The translations under genes were made by a program, and so were the position numbers. From Rhodobacter capsulatus (GTDB lineage Bacteria; Pseudomonadota; Alphaproteobacteria; Rhodobacterales; Rhodobacteraceae), in contig NZ_SWJZ01000038.1 in assembly GCF_005144475.1 (NCBI RefSeq), positions 1-60,231 on the forward strand: a DNA stretch of 60,231 nucleotides, given 5' to 3'. The notes beneath the pieces were generated by a model. It ran no database searches. It had not been told where the DNA came from and was given only the letters and a program-made list of their open reading frames with translations. This document shows positions 29,505 to 39,144 of this stretch, piece by piece; position 1 is the first letter of the stretch; each line of letters opens with the position of its first letter.

Positions 29505-30488
29505 TTACACCTTTTTCACGTTCTTGGCCGAAGCCTGGATCGCCTCATATTGCCCATGCGGGCGGAAACGCCAGAGGTAATCGGGCAGCACCGCCGCCAT
29601 CGGCGTCGGCGTGAAGCCCAGATCGGCGAAAGTCTTCGCGGATTTGCCCACCACATTGTGACGGCCGAGGTTCTTCAGCTGGTCGGTGGTCAGGATGCGG
29701 TTGGTGATCAGCCCGCCGGTCAGCCATTGCACGGTATCGCCCAGCGCCGCGGTGGTGCGGGCGACGACATGCGGCAGGCCGATGACGATGTTCTTGCGCC
29801 CGATCACGCTCAGCATCAGCTTCATGATGTCTTCGAAGGTCTCGACATCGGGGCCGCCCAGTTCATAGACCCCCTCGGCCTCGCCCAGGATGCCCTGCAC
29901 CGCGGCGGCGGCGACGTCATCGACATAGACGGGCTGGAATTTCGTCAAAGGCGCGGTGATCGGCAGGAACGGGCCGAATTTCGCCATCGCGGCGAAGCGG
30001 TTGAAGAACCCGTCCTCGGTCCCGAAGATCACCGAGGGGCGCAGGATCACCGCCTTGGGGAAGGATTTCAGCACCGCAAGCTCGCCCCAGCCCTTGGTGC
30101 GGGAATAGGCGCTGTCCGATTCGTTGTCGGCGCCGATCGCGGAGATGTGAACAAGCTTCGCGACGCCCAGCTCGGCGGCGATGCGGGCGATCCGCCCGGC
30201 GCCATCGGCCTGCACGTCCATGAAGGTGTTGCGGCCTTCGTTGACCAGGATGCCGACGCAGTTCACCACCGCATCCGCGCCCTGCATCGCCAGACGCACC
30301 GAGGCATCGTCGCGGATGTTGCAGAAAACCGGTTCGACCTGACCCACGGCGCCATAGGGTTTGACGAACAGCGCCTCGTTCGGACGGCGCACGGCGACGC
30401 GGACGCGCCAGCCCTCTTTCGCCATGCGTCGGGCAATGTAACGCCCCACGAATCCCGAACCGCCGTAGATGGTGACAAGCTTCGACAT
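29505..30488 (-). CDS. Complex I NDUFA9-family (atypical SDR) protein
   Basis: A 327-residue extended/atypical short-chain dehydrogenase. The nucleotide-binding motif is IYGGSGFVGRYIARRM near the N-terminus; HISAIGAD and AYSRTKGWGE occupy the active-site region, where the canonical YxxxK is altered. The family is related to mitochondrial complex I subunit NDUFA9/39 kDa, which holds NADPH as a structural cofactor, and is common in Rhodobacterales. ATG 30488 has GAGGAC upstream. Whether the protein associates with complex I here is unknown. It shares a transcript with uppP. Confidence 0.88.
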   Translation of the reverse strand: MSKLVTIYGGSGFVGRYIARRMAKEGWRVRVAVRRPNEALFVKPYGAVGQVEPVFCNIRDDASVRLAMQGADAVVNCVGILVNEGRNTFMDVQADGAGRIARIAAELGVAKLVHISAIGADNESDSAYSRTKGWGELAVLKSFPKAVILRPSVIFGTEDGFFNRFAAMAKFGPFLPITAPLTKFQPVYVDDVAAAAVQGILGEAEGVYELGGPDVETFEDIMKLMLSVIGRKNIVIGLPHVVARTTAALGDTVQWLTGGLITNRILTTDQLKNLGRHNVVGKSAKTFADLGFTPTPMAAVLPDYLWRFRPHGQYEAIQASAKNVKKV

Positions 30489-30613
30489 CGTTTCCGTCCT
30501 CATTGCATACCGTCGTGCACTGATTTAGCCGCAGGACCCCGGTCAAACAAGCCCTGCGTGGTCAGAGGGTAGGGCATCTGACAGGTCGGTCAAATTTTTC
30601 TTGCGGACCCCTG

Positions 30614-30642
30614 TTGACACTCCCCGCGGGCCCGGCTAAACC
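30614..30642 (+). promoter_or_regulatory. Promoter of tRNA-Leu
   Basis: A consensus -35 TTGACA at 30614-30619, then 17 bp, then TAAACC at 30637-30642 as -10. A GC-containing segment follows and the tRNA begins 16 nt downstream, as expected for a stringently controlled stable-RNA promoter. Confidence 0.75.
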
Positions 30643-30657
30643 CCGGCTCACGAAGAC

Positions 30658-30742
30658 GCCCAGATGGCGGAATTGGTAGACGCGCTGGTTTCAGGTACCA
30701 GTGCCGCAAGGCGTGGAGGTTCGAGTCCTCTTCTGGGCACCA
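30658..30742 (+). tRNA. tRNA-Leu, anticodon CAG
   Basis: The 85-nt sequence folds as a class II tRNA. The acceptor is GCCCAGA/TCTGGGC with discriminator A and an encoded CCA at 30740-30742. The D-loop contains TTGGTAGAC, and the anticodon stem-loop is CTGGT-TTCAGGT-ACCAG, giving anticodon CAG, which reads CUG. A long variable arm (TGCCGCAAGGCG) is typical of leucine tRNA, and the T-loop is GGTTCGAGTCC. Confidence 0.97.
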
Positions 30743-30753
30743 TTCCTACGGCA

Positions 30754-30793
30754 AGCCGTGCAATCTCAATGAGATGCACGGCTTTCTGTTTTT
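30754..30793 (+). terminator. Terminator after tRNA-Leu
   Basis: AGCCGTGC (30754-30761) pairs with GCACGGCT (30776-30783), extended by an inner ATCTCA/TGAGAT stem, and is followed by TTCTGTTTTT. It is an intrinsic terminator 11 nt after the CCA end. Confidence 0.92.
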
Positions 30794-31138
30794 CTGCGCC
30801 CGGCTGTCGTGCAGTGGATCGCGGCGGATCCCGAGCGCAGGTCACCCTGCCTTTCCAAAGATGGTTTCGACCGGCTCTGTCGGCTGCGAAAAGACCGTTG
30901 CGGGCCGCAGGACGGGGCCGACTGCCGCCCCCGATCGACCGGCCGCAAGGTCCCGACGCAAGCCCCCGCGCGACGCCGCGCCCGCAACGCAGACTGCCCC
31001 CTGGGCGTGTCAAACTGGGCGTGTCAGACGGCCATGCCGATCCGACCTCTTCCAAGGTCCGGGCCGAGGCTCATGCCCCCTGTCCTGCCGTTCAGGGCCT
31101 GTCGGCAACCGGTCGATCCGGTTGCGCGACGGCGGCGC
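30794..31138. other. Gene-free stretch between tRNA-Leu and the capsule locus
   Basis: No frame here has a recognisable product. The 3' side of a tRNA gene is a common phage or island attachment site, but I see no second copy of the tRNA end and no integrase in the window. The sulfotransferase gene on the other strand ends at 31139. Confidence 0.45.
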
Positions 31139-31909
31139 TTACTTGCCCAGTTCCGGCCAGACGCAGTCGATCCCGAAGGCAGTGCAGAAGCGCTCGTAAT
31201 CCGGCTGCATGATGTGAAACAGCCGGTCATAGGTCGCCTGCGAGATGTCCTTCAGGGTCGACTTGTTGCTGTGCTTGATCTCGACGAAGCTGTCGTTCCA
31301 GATCGGATCGACGCCGACATGTTCGAACATCCGCCGCACCGTCGTTTTCGGATCGTTGCGCAGTTGCGTGTTGTCGATCACCAGCAGCCGGTCGCCGAAG
31401 ATGCCCGCGTAGCGTTGCGCCTTGGCCATGTACAGGCTGAAGCCGATGATATGCATGTAGTTGCTTTGAATCGCGCCGATGCCCGGCATCATCCTGGCAA
31501 GGTCGCGGTTGAAGAACATGTCCGGGGTCATGTCCAGCAGCGCGGGCACCTTGTTCACCACCTGCAGGTGCCGGAAATGCGAGATCGCGCGCTCGACCGG
31601 GTTGCGGGTGATCAGGATCAGCTTGCCCTTCGGGTTGTAGCGGTCGATCAGCCGCGGCAGCAACGGGGTGTTGCAGGCATCGAAATAGGTCGGGCTGGCA
31701 TCGACATAATGCTGCCCGGCGGGCAGGCCCTCGAAATGGCGGTGATACCAGTCGTCGCCTTCCGCATAGTTCAGCGAGAAATAGTGGATTTCCTTCTGCG
31801 TGCCGGAATGGATCTGCGGATGTTCGGTCAGGATGCGGTGCAAGGCGGTGGTCCCGCCCTTCATCGTGCCGATGATGAAGATGTCGGGCCGGTTGATGAT
31901 CTGGGTCAT
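31139..31909 (-). CDS. Sulfotransferase family protein
   Basis: A 256-residue PAPS-dependent sulfotransferase. The 5'-phosphosulfate loop is GTMKGGTT at residues 14-21, and the 3'-phosphate-binding region is LITRNPVERAISHFRHLQ (about 100-117). Between them lies PQIHSGTQKEIHYFS, a segment conserved in bacterial and heparan-type carbohydrate sulfotransferases. It should transfer sulfate from PAPS to a sugar hydroxyl, probably on the surface polysaccharide made by the following genes. It is downstream of and on the same strand as the giant fusion gene, 140 nt away. Confidence 0.9.
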   Translation of the reverse strand: MTQIINRPDIFIIGTMKGGTTALHRILTEHPQIHSGTQKEIHYFSLNYAEGDDWYHRHFEGLPAGQHYVDASPTYFDACNTPLLPRLIDRYNPKGKLILITRNPVERAISHFRHLQVVNKVPALLDMTPDMFFNRDLARMMPGIGAIQSNYMHIIGFSLYMAKAQRYAGIFGDRLLVIDNTQLRNDPKTTVRRMFEHVGVDPIWNDSFVEIKHSNKSTLKDISQATYDRLFHIMQPDYERFCTAFGIDCVWPELGK

Positions 31910-32049
31910 GCTTCTATTGCCTTAAACTGCCACGGCGACATTGACGGCCCGGGGGCCGGTCTGCCCCCCGGCGGCCGGGAGACCGTGCTTGAGGAGAGAG
32001 GGCGCAGCGGTTTCTGCGCGGGGCGAGTGCGGAAAAGCCGCGAGAGGGG

Positions 32050-35000
32050 TCATGCTTTTCCCGTTCCCGTCAGGCCGAACTGCACCGCCAGCTCGGCAAT
32101 GTAGTCGGCGGCCTTTTGCTGTTGCGCGGCGCCAAGCCCGTGCCGGGTCAGGATGTCGCGCTGCACCGCTTCGATCTCGGCCAGTTGCCTGGCGTCGAAA
32201 TTCGAGATCGTGACGCTGTTCTGATGCCGCCGGTGGATGTTCTTCGAGGCGGTGTTGAAGGCGATCCCGCCCCGTTCCAGCAGCCACAGATAGACCAGCC
32301 AGTCACCGACGAAGCGCACCGATTCCAGCTCGGCGCGATGCTCGCTCAGAACCGCGCGCAGCGCCCCGGCCGCCATCACCACCCCCGAGGCATTCGGGAT
32401 CGTGTTCTTCAGATAGAGCACCTCGGAGATTTCCTCGGCGCCGTCGCGGCAATAGTTCTGCGCCCAATGCGTCGGGCTGATCTTGTCGGTGTAGTAGCGG
32501 TAATTCGCCGCCAGCGGCGTGCCGTTCTCGTCGATCTGCGCCGAGTCGGTATAGGACAGCACCGTCCCCGGTTTCTCGAAGCCGCGCATCGCGGTGGTCA
32601 GGAAATCGGGCTCGGCCAGATCGTCGGCCTCGGCGATCCAGACGTAATCGCCCTGCGTCAGCTCCAGCCCCTTGATCCATTGCCGGAACACGTTGCCCGA
32701 ATTGACCGCGTTCGGGACGATGCGGATCGGCCGTCCGCAGCGCGCGGCAAAGGCGCGGATGCGCTCCAGGCTGTCGTCGGTGGAGCGGTCGTCAAGCACG
32801 ATGATTTCGTAGATCGGGAAATCCTGCGCCAGAACCGACTGCAGCCGGTCCTCGATGTAGCGGCCATAGTTGTAGTTCGGCACGACCACCGAGACCCGCG
32901 GCACATGCCGCCCCGAAAGCCGCAGCAGATCCAGCGTGTATTTGGTGAAATCGGCCTCGGCCTCGATGTAGTCGCGCGCCGCCGTCACCATCTGCCCGCG
33001 CCGCTCGGGGTGGTCGATCAGGCTTTCGACGGCCCGGGCCATCCCGGCCGGGTCCTGACCGCCGACGGCCAGCGCCAGACCGCGCTCGGCCAGCACTTCG
33101 CAGCCGGTGGTGCCCGAGAACATCACGCAGGGCAGACGGGCCGCCATCGCCTCCAGCACGACCGAGGGGAAGGGATCCTCGCGCGAGGACAGCAGGAACA
33201 CGTCCGAGGCGGCATAGAAGGGAACCGGATCCTGTTGCCGGCCCAGGAAGCGCATGTGCTCGGCCACGCCCAGTTCGCGGGCCAGCGCCTCGATCTGCAT
33301 CTGGAAGGGGACGTCGGCATGGCCGATCCAGATGCCCTGCACCTTGCGTCCGACCTCGCGCAGCCGCGCCAGCGCGCGCACGAACAGATCGCCGCCCTTG
33401 CGGTGATCGACATAGCCCACGCCCAGAAGCAGCGTCGTGTCGGCGTCGAGGCCCAGTTCGGCGCGCAGCCGGGCGCGATGCTGCGCCAGCGCGTCCGAGG
33501 AAGCCAGCTCGTGCAGGTAAAGCCCCTGCGGCCGGACCTGCGCCTGCGCCAGCGCGCGGCCCAGATAGGCTTCGAATTGCGCCTGCACCAGCGGCGCCGG
33601 GAAGACGATCTGATCTGCATGATCGGCCGCCAGCGTCATCTGATGACGCAGGCCCATCTGATCATAGACCGAGGCCATCTCGTGGATCAGCGCCACGGTG
33701 CGATAGCCCGCCTCGCGCAGCATCGGCAGGATCTCGGCGCTGACGGTGGTGTTGACGATCGCCACCTGCGCATCTTCGGTGCGCAGCCGCCGCAGCAGGC
33801 GGATGCTGTTCTCGCCCGCCAGCGCCGGATCGTCGAGCACGACGACCTGCGCATATTGCGCATATTGCGTCACCATCTGCCCGCCCTGCAGCAGGAGGAT
33901 CGTCACCTTGAAGCCGTTTTGCGCGTAGTTCCGCGCCAGGTTCAACAACAGGATCTGCGCCCCGTGCGGATGCGCGTCATGGCCGACCAGCGTCACCATC
34001 CGCGGCACTTCGACCGGGTTCAGCGCCGCCCGCGAGGCGTCCAGATAGGCATAGCCATATTTCGTGTCGGGCTCGAGATGCGCGCCCTCGGCCCATTCGT
34101 TCCAGGCATTGACGAAGATCACCCGCTCGTCGGGGGTGCGGGCATCGGCCAGCGTCCGGGTGACGGCGTTTTCCAGCCAGACCCGATACTCGGCCGGGTT
34201 CGAATTGGCAAAGATCGCGCCCTTGTTCTTGCGCCGCGCGGTGTTGTCCCAGGACGGGCAGACCGAGCGGTAAAGCTTGTAGTCGGGCATCGGATAATTG
34301 CGCGAGCGTTCGACATAGGACCGCCAGTCATAGATGATGCCCTCAAACTCGGGCGAGAGCCCCGGCACGCGGTCGGTCAGATTGTCGGGCGCATAGTTGT
34401 TGGGCGGGAATTCCACCGCCGCATCAAAGCCGTATTCCGCCGGATCGACGGTTTCGAAGCTTTGCGGATAGGCCAGATAGATCTCGCCGACGCCGTTCTT
34501 GCGGCACCAGTCGCGCCAGCGCGCCGAGGTCTCGGCGACGTTCGGCATCAGGCTGGGCCGATACAGCAGGATCAGCGGCTTGCCGTCGATGCGGATATAG
34601 CGCGGATCGCGCAGATAGGGCGCCAGCTCGATGATGAAATCCAGATCGTCTTCGGGGCTGTGGTTTTGCGAGATCAGCAGCTCCTGATCCAGCCCGTCCC
34701 AGCGCCGCGACCAGTTCTCGTTCGCCCAGCAGATGCAAAAGGGGAAATCGAGATCGGGGGTGTCCAGCCAGTTCCGCACCGGCTTTTCCAGAAGCCGCTT
34801 GCCGCCGAACCAGTACCAGTAGAAGCAGAAGCCGCCGATGCCGTAAAGCTGCGCCAGCTCGATCTGCTTGCGCTGCACATCGGTATCCAGAAGGTTGTAC
34901 TGGCCCAGTTCCGGCACCGGCTCATGCGGCTGGTGATGACCGGGGAATTGCGGTTGCGCCGGGCCGACATTCGTCCATTCGGTGAAGCCCTTGCCCCACC

Positions 35001-38000
35001 AGGCGTCGTTTTCCGCGATGGCGTGGAACTGCGGCAGGTAAAAGGCGATCAGCCGCGCCTTCGGATGGCTCAGATCGGTGGTCGGACGGCGGGGCACGAA
35101 GGTGTTCGTCTCGGCGATCAGAACCGGCGCGGGCGGCATCGGTTCGGGCGCCACCGGGGCGGGGGCTGCGGGCGCGGGCACCGCTTCGGCGGCGACCGGT
35201 TGCACCGGGTCCGCGGCGGCGACGGGCGCCGCGACGGGCATAGCGACGGGCATCGCGACCGGGGCGGGGGGCACGGGCTGGGCCACCGGCTGGAACTGCG
35301 CCTGTTGCCGCTGGATCGCCTGCAGCTGCGCCGCGACCGCCTCGCGTTCGCGTTTCGCCTCTTGCCAAGCCTGATAGAACTGTGTGCTGCCCAGAAGGAA
35401 GCCGGTCTTGCTCAGCACCTTGTCCTTGAAGCGCAGCTTGCGCGCCATCGGCACCGGCAGGTAATGCCAGACGAACCGCGCCGTCGCCGAGGCCGAGCGG
35501 CGGCTGTTGCGATGGATCCAGCGCGCGCCGGTCACCACCACCCGCATCGGCGCGGTGATCCGCCACGAGGTGCTGGAGCGCAGCATCGCGATCGTCGTCT
35601 CGTGCTGGGCGATCACCCGGTCCAGATGCGCGATGTGGTGATAAAGCGCCTGCATCTGCACATGGTTCTGCTCGCGCTCGCCGATCAGCTGCGTGTCGCG
35701 TTCATGCAGCAGCGCCTGCACATGCGCCAGCTCTCCGGCGCGGGCCTGCAGTTGCTGCAAAATGTCGGTGCGGTCGGCCAGGGTCTGGTCCAGCCGCAGG
35801 CTCCGCTCGGTCAGCTGGCCGCGGGTTTCGGTCAGTTGCCCATGCGCCTCGGCCAGATGTTCGCGCGTCTGCGACAGCTGCCCGCGGGTCTGGGTCAGCT
35901 GGCCCAGCGTCTCGGTCAGCTGGCTCCGGGTCTCGATCAGCTCTCCGTGGGTCTCGCTCAGGTGCTCGCGGGTCTCGACCAGCTGGCCGGAGGTGTCGGA
36001 AAGTTTCGTGCGGGTCTGGCTCAGCTCCTCGCGGGTGCCGGTCAGCTGCGCGAAGGTCTCGGACAGCTTCGTGCGGGTGCCGGTCAGCTCTTCGCGGGTT
36101 TCGGTCAGCAGCCCGCGCGTCTCGGTCAGCAGGCCGCGGGTTTCCGACAGCTGACCGCGGGTATCCAGCAACTGCTCGCGGGTGTCGGTCAGCTGGTCGA
36201 AGGTTTCGGTGAATTTCCCGCGGGTTTCGATCAGCTCCTCGCGGGTGCCGGTCAGCGCCGCCCGGGTTTCGGTCAGCAGCCCGTGGGTTCCGGCCAGCTG
36301 GTCGCGGGTTTCCGACAGCTGCGCCGAGGTGTCGGACAGCTTGACGCGGGTTTCGGTCAGCGCGTCACGGGTTTCGATCAGCCGGTCCTGGGTCTCGGTC
36401 AGCTGGTCGCGGGTTTCGGTCAGCCGCCCGCGGGTTTCGGTCAGCTCCTCGCGGGTGCCGGCCAGATGCTGATGGACGTCGCCAAGGCGGGTTTCGACCG
36501 CCAGCCGTTCGCCCCGTTCGGTGTCCAGAGCCCCGGACACCGCCGCCAGCTGCGCGGTCGTCTCGGCCTTGTCGGCGGCGGCTTCGGTCAGCGCCTGTTC
36601 GGCCGTGTTCAGCCGGGACGCCAGATCGTCGCGCTCCGCTTGCAGATGCTCGATCTGCGTCTGGCTGGCCGCCAGCTTCGCCTCGAGATCGGCCAGACGC
36701 AGCATCAGATCCTGTTCCAGCTGCCAGCGTTCGGTCTCGATGCGGCTGCGTTCCGCCAGACCGGCCTCCAGCTTCGCCCGGGCCTGCGACAGCTGTTCTT
36801 CGAGCTGGGCGATGCGGGTCTGCGTCGCCTCATCCTGGACGGTCCGCTCGGCAGAGCTTTCCTCAAGCCGCTTCGTGGCATCGTCAAGACGCTGCTGCAG
36901 CATCTGGCCAGTGTTGCCAAGTTCCGCCAGCCGCGCATTCAGGGCGTTGATCTCGGTGACCTTTTCGCTCAGCAGGCTTTGCGCCTGCATCAGCTCTTCG
37001 GTCCGCATCCGCACCGCATTCTCGCGTTCCGCCAGCCGCGCGCTCAGATCCGAGATGAAGGACTCGTTCTTGCGGTTCAGCTCGGCAACGGTGCTGTGCA
37101 GCTCCCAGATGCCGCCGACATTGCGGGTCATGTCCTCGTACCGGACCTGCAGGTCGAGATGCTCGGTCTCAAGCGTGCGCAGCGTCGTCTGCACCTGCGC
37201 CAGCAGCCGGTCGGCCTCGCGCTGGGTCGGCAGCGTCAGGCGCTCCATCTCGTCGAGCTGCGCGCGCAGCCCGTCGAAGCGCTCCATCACCTCGGCCTTG
37301 TTCGGATCGGCGCAAAGATCGGCCAGCGCGCGGTAGATCGTCAGCGCCATCCCCGAGGTGAAATCGATCGCTGCAAGCGTGTCGATTTCGCCCTGATGGT
37401 GGCGGTGCTCCTCGGAGATGAAGGAATCCGCCTCTTCGGCGATCTCGTCGATCCGGCCCAGACGCTCCAGCCCGAGATCCCGGCTGAGCCGTTCCGTCTC
37501 GGTCGCCCAGTCCGCCATCAGGCCCGCATAATCGACGAAGCTGCGCCGCAGGCCGCGGCTGAACAGTTCGGCATCCAGCACATGGCGCATCCAGAGCAGC
37601 ACGCCGCGCCGCAGCGGAATCCGGTCGCGGCTTTCCAGCGACCGCGCCACGTCCAGCGGGTTGCGATAAGGCAGGATGACGCGGGTTTCGAACCCTTCCT
37701 CGGACAGCGCGTCAAGGATCGGCTGCGCCAGTCGGCAGACCCGCGGTTCCTTGAGCACCAGACTGTAGCGGCTGCCCTTTTCCGTCCGCAGCCAGCCGCG
37801 CAGGTCGCTGCGATAGGCCGCCAGGACATCTTCGGGCACGGCCTCGAGATCGACATGCGACCAGTCGGACCAGGCGCTGCCGATCTTCGTCAGGAAGTCC
37901 TCGTTGAGCGTGTTCAGAACGAGGGGCTCCCAATGGCCGGTCGGGTTGCTCTCGTTCGCGCCGATCAGCTCGGCGGGCAGGGCATAGCCCGCGATGTTCA

Positions 38001-38202
38001 GCAGGCGGCTGAGCATGCTGGTGCCGGAGCGGTGCATGCCAAGCACAAGCAGGCAGATCGGCGTCGTGCTTTGGGCCTTGCGCTTGCGTCCTGCCGAAGA
38101 CGTGCTTGCCGGAGAGCTGCTTGCCTGCACGGGCCGACGCGACGTGGAGGCTTTTACCGGACTTGCAGCGTTTCCGACATTCTTTGGCCCAAGGTTTTTC
38201 AT
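32050..38202 (-). CDS. Giant multidomain glycosyltransferase with heptad coiled coil
   Basis: A 2,050-residue protein with several enzymes in one chain. Residues 45-330 form a sulfotransferase-like P-loop domain (VLGMHRSGTSMLSRLL). Residues 340-900 are coiled coil, including 32 uninterrupted heptads of the LTETRxQ type (580-803). A Pro/Ala-rich linker follows (about 970-1030). Residues 1050-1390 are a WbsX-type glycoside hydrolase 99-like domain (LIAFYLPQFHAIAEND, NAWNEWAEGAHLEPD). Residues 1397-1745 are GT4 (SSREDPFPSVVLEAMAARLP). From about 1767 to the end is GT2 (VSVVVPNYNYGRYIEDRL, ADD). ATG 38202 has AAAGG upstream. It lies behind the KpsM-like gene. A role in building and modifying the capsule is likely; the sulfotransferase-like domain may be inactive. 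Confidence 0.88.
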   Translation of the reverse strand: MKNLGPKNVGNAASPVKASTSRRPVQASSSPASTSSAGRKRKAQSTTPICLLVLGMHRSGTSMLSRLLNIAGYALPAELIGANESNPTGHWEPLVLNTLNEDFLTKIGSAWSDWSHVDLEAVPEDVLAAYRSDLRGWLRTEKGSRYSLVLKEPRVCRLAQPILDALSEEGFETRVILPYRNPLDVARSLESRDRIPLRRGVLLWMRHVLDAELFSRGLRRSFVDYAGLMADWATETERLSRDLGLERLGRIDEIAEEADSFISEEHRHHQGEIDTLAAIDFTSGMALTIYRALADLCADPNKAEVMERFDGLRAQLDEMERLTLPTQREADRLLAQVQTTLRTLETEHLDLQVRYEDMTRNVGGIWELHSTVAELNRKNESFISDLSARLAERENAVRMRTEELMQAQSLLSEKVTEINALNARLAELGNTGQMLQQRLDDATKRLEESSAERTVQDEATQTRIAQLEEQLSQARAKLEAGLAERSRIETERWQLEQDLMLRLADLEAKLAASQTQIEHLQAERDDLASRLNTAEQALTEAAADKAETTAQLAAVSGALDTERGERLAVETRLGDVHQHLAGTREELTETRGRLTETRDQLTETQDRLIETRDALTETRVKLSDTSAQLSETRDQLAGTHGLLTETRAALTGTREELIETRGKFTETFDQLTDTREQLLDTRGQLSETRGLLTETRGLLTETREELTGTRTKLSETFAQLTGTREELSQTRTKLSDTSGQLVETREHLSETHGELIETRSQLTETLGQLTQTRGQLSQTREHLAEAHGQLTETRGQLTERSLRLDQTLADRTDILQQLQARAGELAHVQALLHERDTQLIGEREQNHVQMQALYHHIAHLDRVIAQHETTIAMLRSSTSWRITAPMRVVVTGARWIHRNSRRSASATARFVWHYLPVPMARKLRFKDKVLSKTGFLLGSTQFYQAWQEAKREREAVAAQLQAIQRQQAQFQPVAQPVPPAPVAMPVAMPVAAPVAAADPVQPVAAEAVPAPAAPAPVAPEPMPPAPVLIAETNTFVPRRPTTDLSHPKARLIAFYLPQFHAIAENDAWWGKGFTEWTNVGPAQPQFPGHHQPHEPVPELGQYNLLDTDVQRKQIELAQLYGIGGFCFYWYWFGGKRLLEKPVRNWLDTPDLDFPFCICWANENWSRRWDGLDQELLISQNHSPEDDLDFIIELAPYLRDPRYIRIDGKPLILLYRPSLMPNVAETSARWRDWCRKNGVGEIYLAYPQSFETVDPAEYGFDAAVEFPPNNYAPDNLTDRVPGLSPEFEGIIYDWRSYVERSRNYPMPDYKLYRSVCPSWDNTARRKNKGAIFANSNPAEYRVWLENAVTRTLADARTPDERVIFVNAWNEWAEGAHLEPDTKYGYAYLDASRAALNPVEVPRMVTLVGHDAHPHGAQILLLNLARNYAQNGFKVTILLLQGGQMVTQYAQYAQVVVLDDPALAGENSIRLLRRLRTEDAQVAIVNTTVSAEILPMLREAGYRTVALIHEMASVYDQMGLRHQMTLAADHADQIVFPAPLVQAQFEAYLGRALAQAQVRPQGLYLHELASSDALAQHRARLRAELGLDADTTLLLGVGYVDHRKGGDLFVRALARLREVGRKVQGIWIGHADVPFQMQIEALARELGVAEHMRFLGRQQDPVPFYAASDVFLLSSREDPFPSVVLEAMAARLPCVMFSGTTGCEVLAERGLALAVGGQDPAGMARAVESLIDHPERRGQMVTAARDYIEAEADFTKYTLDLLRLSGRHVPRVSVVVPNYNYGRYIEDRLQSVLAQDFPIYEIIVLDDRSTDDSLERIRAFAARCGRPIRIVPNAVNSGNVFRQWIKGLELTQGDYVWIAEADDLAEPDFLTTAMRGFEKPGTVLSYTDSAQIDENGTPLAANYRYYTDKISPTHWAQNYCRDGAEEISEVLYLKNTIPNASGVVMAAGALRAVLSEHRAELESVRFVGDWLVYLWLLERGGIAFNTASKNIHRRHQNSVTISNFDARQLAEIEAVQRDILTRHGLGAAQQQKAADYIAELAVQFGLTGTGKA
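35794..36465 (-). repeat. 32 tandem 21-bp units encoding LTETRxQ heptads
   Basis: 672 bp of in-frame repeats, each unit seven codons, with Leu at position 1, Thr at 4 and mostly Arg at 5. Units diverge (ETR, GTR, DTS, ETF) but the register never slips. A continuous 224-residue helix of about 33 nm is implied. Confidence 0.95.
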
Positions 38203-38340
38203 GCTTTGCCTTTGCTGTAATTCCGATATTCGGGCGTGCGGCAACTGTGTCCGGCTGAAAATCGGGTGTAACGGGACCGGGCACGCCGTCAAGTCTGTTT
38301 GCGTCATTGCAGCGCCGTTCCGCGCTGCTTGCCCTGAGTT

Positions 38341-39144
38341 TCAGCGTTCCGAGAGGATTTTGCGGTGGTGACGATGCAACAGGATCATCCCCAGCGCGCC
38401 GATCAGCAGCGAAACCCCGTAGACGTAGGTTTCGGAAACATAGACCGCGTCATAAGTGTCATAAATGCCCTTGCGCATCATCATGACGACATGGGTCGGC
38501 GGCACCAGCAGGCTGATGATCCGCACCGGTTCGGGCATGTTGTCGATCAGGAACAGCACCCCCGCCACCAGGAACATCGGCCGGTTCAGCACCGCCCAGA
38601 CCATCTGCCAGGCCGGAAAGGTGCTCATCAGATAGCAGTTCAGCAATCCGACCGCGGTGCCCAGCGCGATGAGCATGCCCCAGGCGCGGCCAAGCGCCAG
38701 GAAATCGAGGTTGATCTGGCTGTGCTGCATGGCGATGGCGACGGCGATGACGATGGCGAAGACCTGCAGCTGCGTCAGCGTCGTCAGGATCAGCCGCGCC
38801 GCGATCGCGTCGATGTAGGTCACGCTTGGATAGGCCAGCAACGCCTTGGAAAAGCGGATCGACATCGCGACGTTGATCGAGATCGCGTTGTAGGCGGTCA
38901 GCGTCAGATACCCGCTGGCGTAGAACAGGATGAAGCTCTGCCCCAGCGGCGGCTTGTGCACGATCATCGAGAACACCACCGAAAGCAGCGCGATGGCCGC
39001 CACTGGTTCCGCGACGGTCCAGAAATAGCCGCCGATGGACTTGCCGTAGGTCGTCGTCATCTCGCGCAGGATCAGCGCGAAGACGGCGCGGGCGCCGATC
39101 AGCCTGCCCCGGTTGGTCCGGACGGAAACTGCGGCTTTTGCCAT
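38341..39144 (-). CDS. Capsule export ABC permease (KpsM-like)
   Basis: A 267-residue ABC-2 type permease with six hydrophobic segments. It starts with an Arg-rich cytoplasmic tail and the LILREMTTTYGKSIGGYFW amphipathic region typical of KpsM/CtrC/Wzm-type polysaccharide exporters, and ends with HRHHRKILSER. With the divergent KpsE-like and KpsT-like proteins it should form a group 2-type capsule exporter. It is transcribed away from them; only about 58 nt separates the two starts. The giant glycosyltransferase follows 138 nt downstream. Confidence 0.9.
   Translation of the reverse strand: MAKAAVSVRTNRGRLIGARAVFALILREMTTTYGKSIGGYFWTVAEPVAAIALLSVVFSMIVHKPPLGQSFILFYASGYLTLTAYNAISINVAMSIRFSKALLAYPSVTYIDAIAARLILTTLTQLQVFAIVIAVAIAMQHSQINLDFLALGRAWGMLIALGTAVGLLNCYLMSTFPAWQMVWAVLNRPMFLVAGVLFLIDNMPEPVRIISLLVPPTHVVMMMRKGIYDTYDAVYVSETYVYGVSLLIGALGMILLHRHHRKILSER

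Noticed and set aside
30743-31138. Integration site of an island at tRNA-Leu
   Set aside because: No integrase and no repeat of the tRNA 3' end were found in the window; the following genes look like an ordinary capsule locus.
35794-36465. CRISPR array
   Set aside because: The 21-bp units follow one another without spacers and encode in-frame heptads of a protein.
32116-38220. A 2,034-codon open frame opposite the giant glycosyltransferase gene
   Set aside because: Antisense shadow. Its repeats (GQL, RQL) are only the complement of the heptad array, and it lacks any domain.
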